64,000 nt of DNA. Source: Lineus longissimus. Taxonomy: Eukaryota; Nemertea; Pilidiophora; Heteronemertea; Lineidae. The stretch covers positions 622,501-686,500 of the forward strand of contig NC_088311.1 of NCBI RefSeq assembly GCF_910592395.1, read 5' to 3'. Under the pieces are notes generated by a model, which was given only the letters and a program-made list of their open reading frames with translations, was not told where the DNA came from and did no database searches. This document shows, piece after piece, positions 45,175 through 54,951 of this stretch (positions are counted from its first letter, which is position 1; each line of letters begins with the position of its first letter). A program made the position numbers and the translations under genes.

Positions 45175-48100
45175 TTAGTCGTCTGCTCCAATTACAGCGA
45201 GAAGCAGATCACAATAGTCGCCAGAACAATCGTCCTTGATCATTGACTCCATAAATGTGTTGTATTTGGTCAGGAAAGCTTTCTTGATCTGCACCATATC
45301 AATCTGAAGATGAAAATAAGGTCTTAAAGACAGCAGATCATGCAATTGTGATCAGTACCCCTATCTAGTCGTGCACGGCAGTAACTGACCTTGATTCCAA
45401 AGGCTGCCAAACTGCAGGGTGGGACTTGGACCCAGTCTTTACCGTTGGTGTCCTTCATGACTGGTGTCTGATCAGGGACACCCATAGCAATTCAGTTGCC
45501 CAAAATACCTTGGGCAGTTTTTGACGAATCATGTAGCTGACTAGAAGTGATCCTTCATGTGATATCTCCTTACCTCAGAGTGACTGACAATCAAGCTGAT
45601 GAGAGAATCATCATCTGTGCCAAGACCTTTCATTGAGTTGTAGATCTGCTCAGCAAAGTAGGCTGGGCGGTCCTTCACAATCTTTACTGCAATGTGAAGG
45701 GAAGAGAATGTCAGGGTTAACTGGTGTGCATTCTGTATGTGTGATGGTGAAAATGGTTCTGGTTGAAACATGTGGACTTTTTGACAGAAACTCACTGTTT
45801 AATTGGTGATTTTAAAGAGCACTGGAATTGTTCCATGTTGTCAATGGATAGTACCATTTTGTCGGAGAAAAAGGACAAGCTTGGAAACGGGACTGGCTTT
45901 GTATTCCAAATGAAGAATCTGCTTACCAATGGCTAAGAGAGCTTTCTGAAGGCTACTGCTGGTCTCCCCCTCTATGGCAGTCTCAATCTCGTCCCCAGAG
46001 ATCTTCTTGTAGTAGTAGAAGATATGTCGTAGATGGGCATAACTCCTGCTGCCAAGGATATGGTTGAAAACATCTTCCTCAGTACCAAACCGTCCCTCCC
46101 CAACCTAAGAAAGAGACCATATTACATCACCTATTTAAAATGCCATGATAAAACAACAATGTTAGTTTGATCTGGCTGAAGACTACTGGATCTTCTCTGA
46201 CATGATCTATATATAAATCCACTCATTCATTCTTTGTCCTCTGCCTTTTTGGGTACTGAAGCGTAAACTACTGGTGTCATCTCTTCAATAGGACTCTTGG
46301 TTACCATGGAGACATGGTGTCTACTTACGTCGTACAGTTTCTGTGCATCCTCCTTTGATTTCTTGTGGTAGTGTTGTGTGCAGTCGTCACGATTACCAAC
46401 CAGTTGTGTCAGGAGGATCCTCTGGAAGTGACCACTTGTATCGCTGTCAATATCAGCTGCTAAATCAACACCATACACTGAAAAAGCACATCAAAATGTT
46501 CAAGGAATTTCTATTGTCCATTCTATGTTTTAGATCGGAGGGTATTACACATTCAGCTCATGTCAGCGGGAATTGAGTGCAGAAAAAATTACCTAATGCC
46601 CAGCCAATGTGTGATTAACAATTGAAACCATGAACTGCTGGTATCCTTTGTTTTTAACACCCACTGTATACAGTGTTTTTCAAAGCATATGGAGCTAGCA
46701 AGCATGCATTGGTGTAAACTGTGATGTGACAAACAATAGCTCGCAGTGAAGGCCTTTGCTGTGATCACCCTGATGAATACAAACAATATCTTACACTCTC
46801 TGTACACTTCCTTCATTTTGAGTATTTTGTCATTAGATGCTGTGCATATAATGTCTATTAACCTTTGGTCATCTGTGCCAAGGTTTTTCTGTTCCAAATT
46901 ATAAGAAAAATGTCGAAAAGAATCAAAATACTGTTGAAGAAAATACTGGAGGCAGAGACTGTTACAAATCATAAGTGAAGTCACTGCTGTTATCTTATCA
47001 TACCTGCTTTACAGTTTACTCAAAAATCTAACTCAGCTCTTTAAATTGGCAGATTATATGTACAAACACAACGGTACGATGAATGGGACAAAGGGTATTG
47101 ATGGTTGCCCAGGGTGATGACCACAGAAGCAGGTCATAATCAATCACAGAACTCCATTGTATTTCACCTTGATTTTCTCACATTTCAACAACCTGTGATA
47201 AATAACAAATAATACAATGATGAACTATGGCGACAATACAATGAGGGGCCAAAGGACTTACAATTGCTTGGTGCAGCAGTACTGCATCATACTCAGAGCT
47301 TGGAACCATCAATGCACAGCAGAGTTTCTCACAATCACCTTTTAATTCACTCTTCAGATCCTCAACCAAGTCCTGGAGAAGTAGAAGGAATTATTAAAAA
47401 GATGACACTGAAAATATCTTGATTGACCATTTGCATTGTTCATAAAACACGTGCAATACCTTCCCTCTTCAAATACAAGCTTCAGAGGTGTGTTTGTACC
47501 TTAACTAACAACAGTTCTTTGTGAAATCATAATCTGAACTAAATGACACTGACTGAGTGAGGATAGATCGTGACTTACTCTTCCAAACTTGGTCTTATAC
47601 TCAGCTGCAATCTCCTGTCTCTGTGCATTACAATGTTGAGACAGTTCCCTCGTAATCCGTTTTTCATCAGTACCTATTTATTAAAAAGAAGAGCTCAATA
47701 GATTTCCAAAGGTCACAATTCAATCATTGACATATCACAGTGTTTTCCCCTTCTGACGCCAAAATACCATAGCAGCAACATATGGCAGACCTCAAAACCA
47801 GTGGTTACAAGAGTGGAGAACTGGTATGACTCCTATATCTGGAGTTGACTTTCTGTGAAGACACTGACTACCAAAGTCCATGACCTAAAAGTTGGTTTCG
47901 ACATTTGTTTTTACTGAAGTCAAAACCTAAACCAAGTCCTCATCATCAATGCAAATTGACTCTTTTTGTTGCAAGAGAAAACTAGCCACAAAGAGCACGA
48001 GGTACCATTGCCGTTAGTAGACTATGAATGGTTGACGATTAGTTTTAATACCTAATCCTTCCATAGATTTTCTAAGAGAATCACTCGCCCTCTCGGCATC

Positions 48101-48407
48101 GAAGTCCTTCATTGGTAAAACAGTGCCCTGAATAGAAAAATATATGTTACTGTGAAGTAGACCAAGGCCAACACTAGGCATGCTGGGGAGAATGTATCAA
48201 TGCATTTTTATGAAGTTTGTTTACATTGACAACCTCATCAAAGTTGGCTAAAAACTGGTCAAATGTATAATGACAACCCTTTTGAATGAAAGTAATGTTA
48301 AGACGAAATGTTTCTGAAACGAAATACACTATGACGATTTATAACTGCTCCTTTATTAATTAAGAAAATCGGAAAATTAGAAGGAATACCTGATAATATT
48401 CTGCCAT
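45175..48407 (-). CDS. Annexin, four-repeat (multi-exon, complete)
   Basis: Minus-strand coding exons in order: 48407-48390, 48127-48052, 47673-47579, 47372-47262, 46888-46795, 46477-46329, 46104-45927, 45686-45574, 45303-45175. They total 963 bases, giving 320 aa, the usual size of an annexin core. The N-terminal tail is short (MAEYYQGTVLPMKDFDAERA). Repeat I has MEGLGTDEKR and DLVEDLKSELKGD; repeat II KNLGTDDQRLIDIIC and YGVDLAADIDSDTSG; repeat III YDVGEGRFGTEEDVFNHIL; repeat IV MKGLGTDDDSLISLIVSHSE, IDMVQIKKAFLTKY and IKDDCSGDYCDLLLA. Annexins bind acidic phospholipids in a Ca2+-dependent way; GxGT loops with later acidic residues look intact in repeats I and IV. Repeat II has N in place of the first Gly. 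I cannot assign a vertebrate subfamily, so no symbol is given. Confidence 0.95.
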
Positions 48408-49916
48408 AATTTCAGCTCTTTGTTGTTTGGGTGATCTTCGTTGAATGATTTCCAAACTAAGCGTGTGAGGAGGGCGTTGAGTACAAAATTCTATGTGGTT
48501 ATTTTCCACTTAAAACAGTATGAGGACATTAGTAGCCTTGAAAATCACAAAATCGACTAAATAAAAAAATGTGTAACATTTTTATAATAAAAATATGAAG
48601 CAATTTTATAATAATTTTTTAAGCAAAAGAAAGTGCTTTTGCAGCGGATATAAAATCAACTGCTAGGCACTGTCTTGTATCCGTTGATTTTGTCTCCCCA
48701 CCGAAAGCACTTTTTTACGTGAAAGATTTAAGACCAAATTGCGTCAATATTTTACATCTGAAATAGATTGTAGATATATATAATTAGATTCTGTAAAATT
48801 AATGGCTCTTCGTATCCTCAACTTGTTTTTTAGTGGAAATAATTGCATCGATTTTTGCACTCAACGCTTAAACCTATGTCTGTTATTTTTAGCTTCGAAG
48901 GTGATTTAGGGAATCCGGAATGATTGAACAATTAGCTACGCATGATTTTAGGTCGTCCTCCTTGAAAGTAAGGAATAAACATTGATTTTGCCGCGTTTTT
49001 AAATATCTTTAAAGGTATGTTTTATGTGAAGAAAGTACTTATTTGGTGGTCAAGAAAATGGTTGAGGTGATGATGGATTTCAAAATGACCTCTCCTGTGC
49101 ATAAATAGATCTAAAGATGTGAAAAACGAGATGACCGTGATGACCTGCATTAATAAATAATTTAGGCCTAATACAAAATGAAAATCAAAATGAATAATAA
49201 TAGGCCTACCATCCATACAGTCACAGTGCATGTCTGATCGCATCTACTCGTTTGCATGACAATGATCAGGATGAGTGCTGTGCATTTGTCTTTGAGAATA
49301 TGCCATTCACACTTGCTTCTCATTGACATCAAACTCCAGTACATGAGAATGTCTTGCCTACTCATCAGTCCCAGGCACTGAGGCAGTACTCACTGTGAGT
49401 GTGACGTCATACGTGTCGACGTCATTGAGTTGCACTACGTCTGCAGTACCATTGTCTTTTTTGTACTGTCATCTAATCAGTAGAGGAATTCGAAGAAGTT
49501 TGTTTTGGCACTGACCATGTGTTTCACCTAGAACAAAGAATCGCCATTTCTCTAGGCATTGTCCGAAGTCGGCTTAGGCCTTCTGACGTGTTCTGAGTGT
49601 GCACATTTGATTTTTTTGGCGCTGATTCGTCTTCTTTGAATTCGTCTATAGACTTGCCACCACCACAAAAACTTTTAAGTCCTTGTGGTCACTGCATATC
49701 ATGCATCATACATTCCACATCACTCTCCAACATTAACAAAGCCTTCTACCTAACCTCGCTGTAGGATCCAACTAATCATGCTAATCATTTCTGATTCTTG
49801 TACAATTGCAGGTGACACATCATTGCCATGTGAAGAAGCAACAGAAGTTGCGTTTATTTATCCAAGAATAGCATATCATTATCATTGTGAGTCCGAGGCC
49901 ATTGAAAAGCATTGAG
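48408..49916. other. Divergent intergenic region between annexin and TBPL1
   Basis: About 1.5 kb between two start codons that point away from each other, so both promoters, and any 5' UTR exons, should lie here. An imperfect hairpin (agtgctttt...atcaac at 48631-48664 against gttgattttg...gaaagcact at 48681-48711) is visible. The region is AT-rich near the annexin. No further gene is seen; frames at 49022-49365 (-) look like chance. Confidence 0.45.
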
Positions 49917-51770
49917 ATGTGTGATGTTGCACCCACCGAGACTGCTGACAATGGACTGGCCGACTGTGCAGAAGAGGCAACCATAGCTCAGCCAGTAGAG
50001 GAAGACTCTCCCAACATCACAATAGCCATAAACAATGTCGTGTGCAGCTTCACTGTGCGGTGTCATCTTAACTTAAGGAAGATTGCCTCAGAGGGAATGA
50101 ATGTAGAATTCAAAAAAGAAAATGGGGTAGGTGGTCTGTGAAAGTTGAAATCCAAGTTCGCAACAACCTGAAAACTTGTGAATATAATACTAGACATCAT
50201 CTTTACAAGGTATGACCAAGGTTTCACATTTGCAGCAGCTTACTTAGAGACCCTATTGCAGTGGCAGATTTCAAATCATAATGTACCAGTTTTTACCAAC
50301 TTACCAAGGACTTTGAAAATGTCTTGTTATACTGGGAAATGTTGAATATCAGGTCCTGAACACGTTGGGTTAACTATGTCTGTTACTTGCAGATGGTGAC
50401 AATGAAGTTGAGAAAACCATACACCACAGCTAGTATCTGGTCCTCTGGCAAAATCACTTGTACTGGTGCAACAAGGTAGGTTACTATCGTATTAGATGGT
50501 GGACATGTCCTACAGCGTGGCATCCATTGGATGTACAGGAGCAATGAATGATTTGTACGTTCATCCCGTTTAGAATACATTGTATCCTGTGCGAAGAATG
50601 CCCTTAATCATGAATGTTTCCCGTTCTGCTGAGATTGGTTAAATGATTTGTTTTGTTGCGGTTTTCAGTGAAGAAGAAGCCAAGATAGCAGCACGGCGCT
50701 TCTCACGGGTTTTACAGAATATGGGATTTCGAGCTCGTTTCTCCAACTACAGAGTGGTAAATGTGCTTGGAACATGTTCCATGCCTTTTGGAATCAAAAT
50801 TGGTCAGTTTTCACAAGAGCACAAGAAAGCTGCAAGGTGAGGCATTAGTTAGGAAAATATTTCTGGACACATGATCATCATAAGTTTTGCGTTTATTCAA
50901 GACCAAGTAAGATTGAAATCAACACTTACTAAAGTGTTTTGTGGAGAACTTGCTCATCTGCAGTGGATAGAATTGCAAATATTATCATTCATGTAGGAAG
51001 TAAATATTGTTTATTTCAAGGAATTCCTTATTTTTCAGCTATGAGCCTGAATTGCATCCAGGAGTCACATACAGAATACCTGACCCTAAAGCTACCTTGA
51101 AAGTCTTCTCAACAGGAAGCATAACCATTACTGGTAGGTCAATTAATGGCATCAAGAAAGATGAGATATTTCCAGCTTAGCTTTCACCTCCAACTGGATT
51201 CCCTCCTCGTCAGTGAAATGAAGTTGTGCTTGTATCTTGTCATCAGTCCACAATCAAATGTATGAAATACTGTTGGATTAAACTAAAATTAAAGGCAGTA
51301 AATGGGTTTGCTGTCGGCATCAGTGATGGACTCTGTGCAAAAGTCTTGAATTGTGTTACAGCATTATATTATATAGTTTTATTCGGAGACAGACTGTCCT
51401 CAGCAGCCAGACACAGTTGTGTTTTCATGTGTCAGTTGAAGATCAGATTAGATACGATGTGCCATACTCCTAGTTCTGAATTATCACCAATCTGTTTTCC
51501 ATTTCAGCCCCTTGTGTTGGAAATATCCAGACGGCCGTTGAACACATTTTTCCACTCGTATACGCATTTAAAATGGATCGCATTGAGAGCCAGGATGTCA
51601 AACGTAAAACACTGCTCAATAAACTAAAGAAACGTCCACTTTCAATGAACTGTAATGGTCCAACCTTGAAGAAAGTGAAGTATGTGGAGGATTTAGATGA
51701 GGTGACTGATGAGTTTGATAGCATGTCTGAGGAGACTGATGATTTTGACACTGATGAAAGTTTTGATTGA
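49917..51770 (+). CDS. TBPL1: TATA-box-binding protein-like 1 (TBP-related factor; multi-exon, complete)
   Basis: Coding exons: 49917-50126, 50393-50475, 50669-50836, 51039-51133, 51508-51770; 819 bases, 272 aa. The first 33 residues are an acidic, low-similarity leader. The saddle-shaped TBP core follows: ITIAINNVVCSFTVRCHLNL, RKIASEGMNVEF, MKLRKPYTTASIWSSGKITC, TGATSEEEAKIAARRFSR, then the second repeat NYRVVNVLGTCSMPFGIKI, SYEPELHPGVTYRI, LKVFSTGSITITG and AVEHIFPLVYAF. The sequence follows TLF/TBPL1 (RCHLNLRKIA, YEPELHPxVxYRI) and not TBP; this family binds TFIIA/TFIIB and serves TATA-less promoters. The C-terminus is extended by about 60 residues: a basic stretch (KRKTLLNKLKKRP), then a strongly acidic end (EETDDFDTDESFD). 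The ATG at 49917 is the only in-frame one upstream of the core. Confidence 0.95.
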
Positions 51771-53383
51771 TCATATGATAGACATTGCACAATGGAGAGG
51801 TCATTTTAGGCTGGGTTCAGTCATATTGAAGCAATGAGCATGTCTAACATTAGAACGGCCATATTCAAATAGTGGAACACGTTGTGTGGCTGCATGTGTC
51901 CTACAAAAATGTTGTCACTGTGAAGAAATAAATAAGTTCCCCTTTGTCAGGAAGGCCAAATGAAAGTCATTTATGGTGACCTCTGTTCAAGGTTATCGAG
52001 GCCAGGATTTGCCAGTTGCAGTAGTCTCTTGTATCATGTGTAAGGGGTCATTGACCAACGAACCAGAATGAATGTTTCACTCACCCCTCTGAAATCTGTT
52101 TGTACTTGGCTGCATAATGTGCTGTGTTACTGAGAGAGTTCTTTGGTATTACTTTTCTACAGTGTGTCCATTGAAAATGGATTTTCGTCAATATGAAATG
52201 TATTGTAATTTGTGTATTAGTAGTTGTGGTTCAGTTGTTTACATGACGTGTATCCAGTGTGTATTGTATGTTTGTAGGTGCCATCATGGGCAGGGAGTGG
52301 TGTGAATACGGTCAGTGCTTATCTCTTCCACTTTCCATGTTATGTAAGTTGAGTTGATAGATTGAACATTGATTTCAACAAACTTTTTGTGTAGATATCT
52401 TGATGTTTTGGGCGGCCTTTGACAGGTTAGAGGTCTTCCTCTCTGCCGGTTTAGTCTTTTTTCGTTGGTGTAAACGTAAGTCATTTTCACTGTGGTTTTG
52501 ATTTCATGTTCCTCAAGGCCTGCGTGTGATGTTTCAAGTACGGCCTCGTTATTAACAATGATAGCGGAATAAACAAGATCTTCTGTCTAATACTTGCCCT
52601 CTTATCCATTTCAACATAAAAAAAAGATGTCATTTGTTAGTTTCGTCTGGAAAAAAAAATCTCTTCCTCATGTGGCTCCTTCTTAAAATGAGTGGTCTAT
52701 TGGAATGTGTCGTTGATTCTATTTCTATTCTCATCATCAAGGCTGACCCATGGCCATGGGGGGGGGGTCCTGCACTTTCATTTGACCTTTAAGATCAGAA
52801 ACTGGTTTGAGCCATTTTGTTTGCATTCCGTACATTTTGTGAACTGGACTGGTTCAGAGTGTAGTCAGGAATCTCAGTTTTGTAATTTGGAGAATGCAAA
52901 AATATATGGACAATGGTTTCCAATGTACTACTTGTAAATACAAATTACAGTAAATTTTCATTTCTATATATTAGTTGTGAATTACTTCGTTCCTTGCTCA
53001 GTTTTACCTTCACATATTACTTGGCAGTAAATATCTCTGCCGTAGCGTTCGATGGCTTTACTTGGGCAGTGGTTCTTGGACACTAAGGAAGGAACAACCA
53101 AAAGAATGGAGGGGACGATTGTGCATCTCACTTTGGATGTGTCACAGTGACTCTGGCTCTGCGTGCTGGTTGCATTTGTATTGTATCGCGCTGTATTACC
53201 TAGTCCAGGTAACCTCGACCCTATCTGCTGGTGAATCCTCCCAAAGTCCTTTCTCTCATGCAGAACATGCCACCAAAAAGACATCAATATCTACATAAAA
53301 ATACTTTATTTGATCAATCTGTCTACAGTGCAATTTTGGAAAGAAGCCCTCAAATTCGTCGTCAGTCCTTGTTTGCTTTTGAA
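51771..53383. other. TBPL1 3' UTR and intergenic DNA
   Basis: AATAAA at 51927-51932 and 52568-52573 are likely poly(A) signals for TBPL1. Beyond them, 52600-53383 contains an A-run, a G8 tract near 52755 and no coding exon on the plus strand. The minus-strand frame at 52982-53287 lies downstream of the possible helix-hairpin-helix exon and may be its 3' UTR. Confidence 0.4.
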
Positions 53384-53514
53384 TCACATCGTCACAAAGT
53401 CCTCAAAGTATCTGATGACCATCTCCGCTGTTTGTGTGTCGTGGCTGCACTCCGTCAAAGACTTGTTATCAGCTGTTGCTATGGCACTGATGCTTCCTAA
53501 GCCATCGAGAAGGA
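53384..53514 (-). CDS. Possible last exon of a helix-hairpin-helix protein (partial)
   Basis: On the minus strand, after gagtgagcag, a phase-1 exon reads LLDGLGSISAIATADNKSLT, then ECSHDTQTAEMVIRYFEDFV and TM-stop. The pattern L-L-x-x-(F/L)-G-S-I-x-x-(I/L)-x-x-A and A-x-x-I-x-x-(F/Y)-F is like the second helix-hairpin-helix of XPF/FANCM/FAAP24-type proteins, where it serves DNA binding or pairing. I could not find convincing upstream exons on the minus strand between 53515 and the window end, so it may be a pseudogene piece or a gene with distant exons. The identification rests on the motif alone. Confidence 0.35.
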
Positions 53515-54162
53515 CTGCTCACTCTGACAAGATTGGATTAAGGATCAATCATTTTTCTCACCAAGATTTACCCAGGAGACAGGAGTGTTTAATGGACAAC
53601 TCTACCAAGACGCCACAGGCAAGGAGAGACAATGGAACAAACAGCCTCTGCAAGCTGGTCATCGGATGATCAGGTTGGAAAGACCTTTTACACAACCTTA
53701 AAAGGCCCAGTTTTTCTGACAAGTTAATACTATTAGGCTAATGGAAACTACAGGACTCGCGATGGAACAACCACCCTCTGCCAGCTGGTTATCTTGTCAG
53801 GTTGGAAGACCCTGGCAAAAGACCAAGTTTTTCTGACAAGGTAACAGTCTTACAGTGTCAGTGAGTAGAGTAGGCTAATGGAGGACAGATCCATCTGCCT
53901 GTTGGTTATCTGATGAAATAAGGAAATCCACTAGTCTTCTAAGATGACTGTGGTCCCAAGTAGTACTCAAGTTGTACTTAAAAGAGTTGTAGGTAGATAT
54001 GGGTACTACCAGTCTTGTGACATCATATAACCAGCCATGTGCTTTTCTAAATTTAGCATGTGCCGCCATGACACCTCCTTGAAACACTCTTGATCTAGCC
54101 TCACCCGTGAAAAGAGCGAGCATGAAAAGCGCCATCTGCGAGTCGAGCTATTCACTATTTTA
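53515..54162. other. Intergenic DNA with a short local repeat
   Basis: Two related stretches, 53636-53722 and 53761-53850, share gatggaacaa/caatggaaca, ctctgcaagctggt/ctctgccagctggt, and caggttgga with agtttttctgacaag, forming a diverged duplication of about 120 bases. No gene is seen. Confidence 0.4.
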
Positions 54163-54569
54163 GGGCAGGGTCAGTTCCAAAGGGTTAGACTTTAAAGACC
54201 TCGTTTTTTGGCTCTCACTTTTTTATTAGTGGATATTTTTAAAAAATCTAAAGTGATGTTAGACCAGAAACGGTTTCCGCAAATGCTCAGAAAGACATTT
54301 TTAAAAAAAAATAAATTTTAGTACCTTGATTTTGCCTTTGAAGTTGGTCTGTTTTTTCTTATTTAGAATTCTGAGAATTACAGACTTTTATTTCTTCAAA
54401 ATCAAAGTACTAAAATTTAATTTTTTTCAAAAATGTTTTTCTGAGCATTTGCGGAAACCGTTTTCGGTCTAATATCACTTCAGATTTTAAAAAAATCTCC
54501 ACTAATAAAAAAGTGAGAGCCAAAAAACCAGGTCTGTAACGTCTTTGGTCTGTAGAATAGACCCTGCCC
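54163..54569. mobile_element. Foldback MITE, 407 bp, with 7-bp target duplication
   Basis: The ends GGGCAGGGTC and GACCCTGCCC are inverted, and inverted homology continues inward for nearly the whole length (for example ggctctcacttttttatta against taataaaaaagtgagagcc, and gcaaatgctcagaaa against tctgagcatttgc). It is flanked by TATTTTA at 54156-54162 and 54570-54576. Such near-complete palindromes are typical of short non-autonomous DNA transposons. Confidence 0.85.
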
Positions 54570-54951
54570 TATTTTAGCCTCCATTCACTTTTGTCGGTAC
54601 ACTTTTGCAATTTACTTTTTCGGATTTTTGTCTTTAGTCCGAATGCTTATTGATTATGCGTAAGTTTTATGATTTATACTTTTCATTCTATGATCTGGCA
54701 TTTTTAATTAGCATTTCTTCCTATATTTTAGCATCGACTAAAATTCGTATCGCGCATTTCGGACTCGTTTCCTCAATTTCCACGATGGCCGATTTGACAA
54801 CTCAGCATCTCATTCATTAGTGAAAATACCTAATTTATAACCACATAATTGCGTTTTGAAGAGAATAAAACTTACTCCGACTAAAGCTTGTTGTGTAAAC
54901 CCTATCTTGGTGTTAAATTAGTTGTTATATATCTGCTCGAAAAAGGTAAAA

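Noticed and set aside
48650-48670. TATA-like ggatataaaatc as promoter of annexin or TBPL1
   Set aside because: AT-rich surroundings make such a match likely by chance, and it lies within an imperfect hairpin; no start-site evidence.
52982-53287. Minus-strand frame of 101 codons
   Set aside because: No domain seen; it may be 3' UTR of the possible helix-hairpin-helix exon upstream of it.
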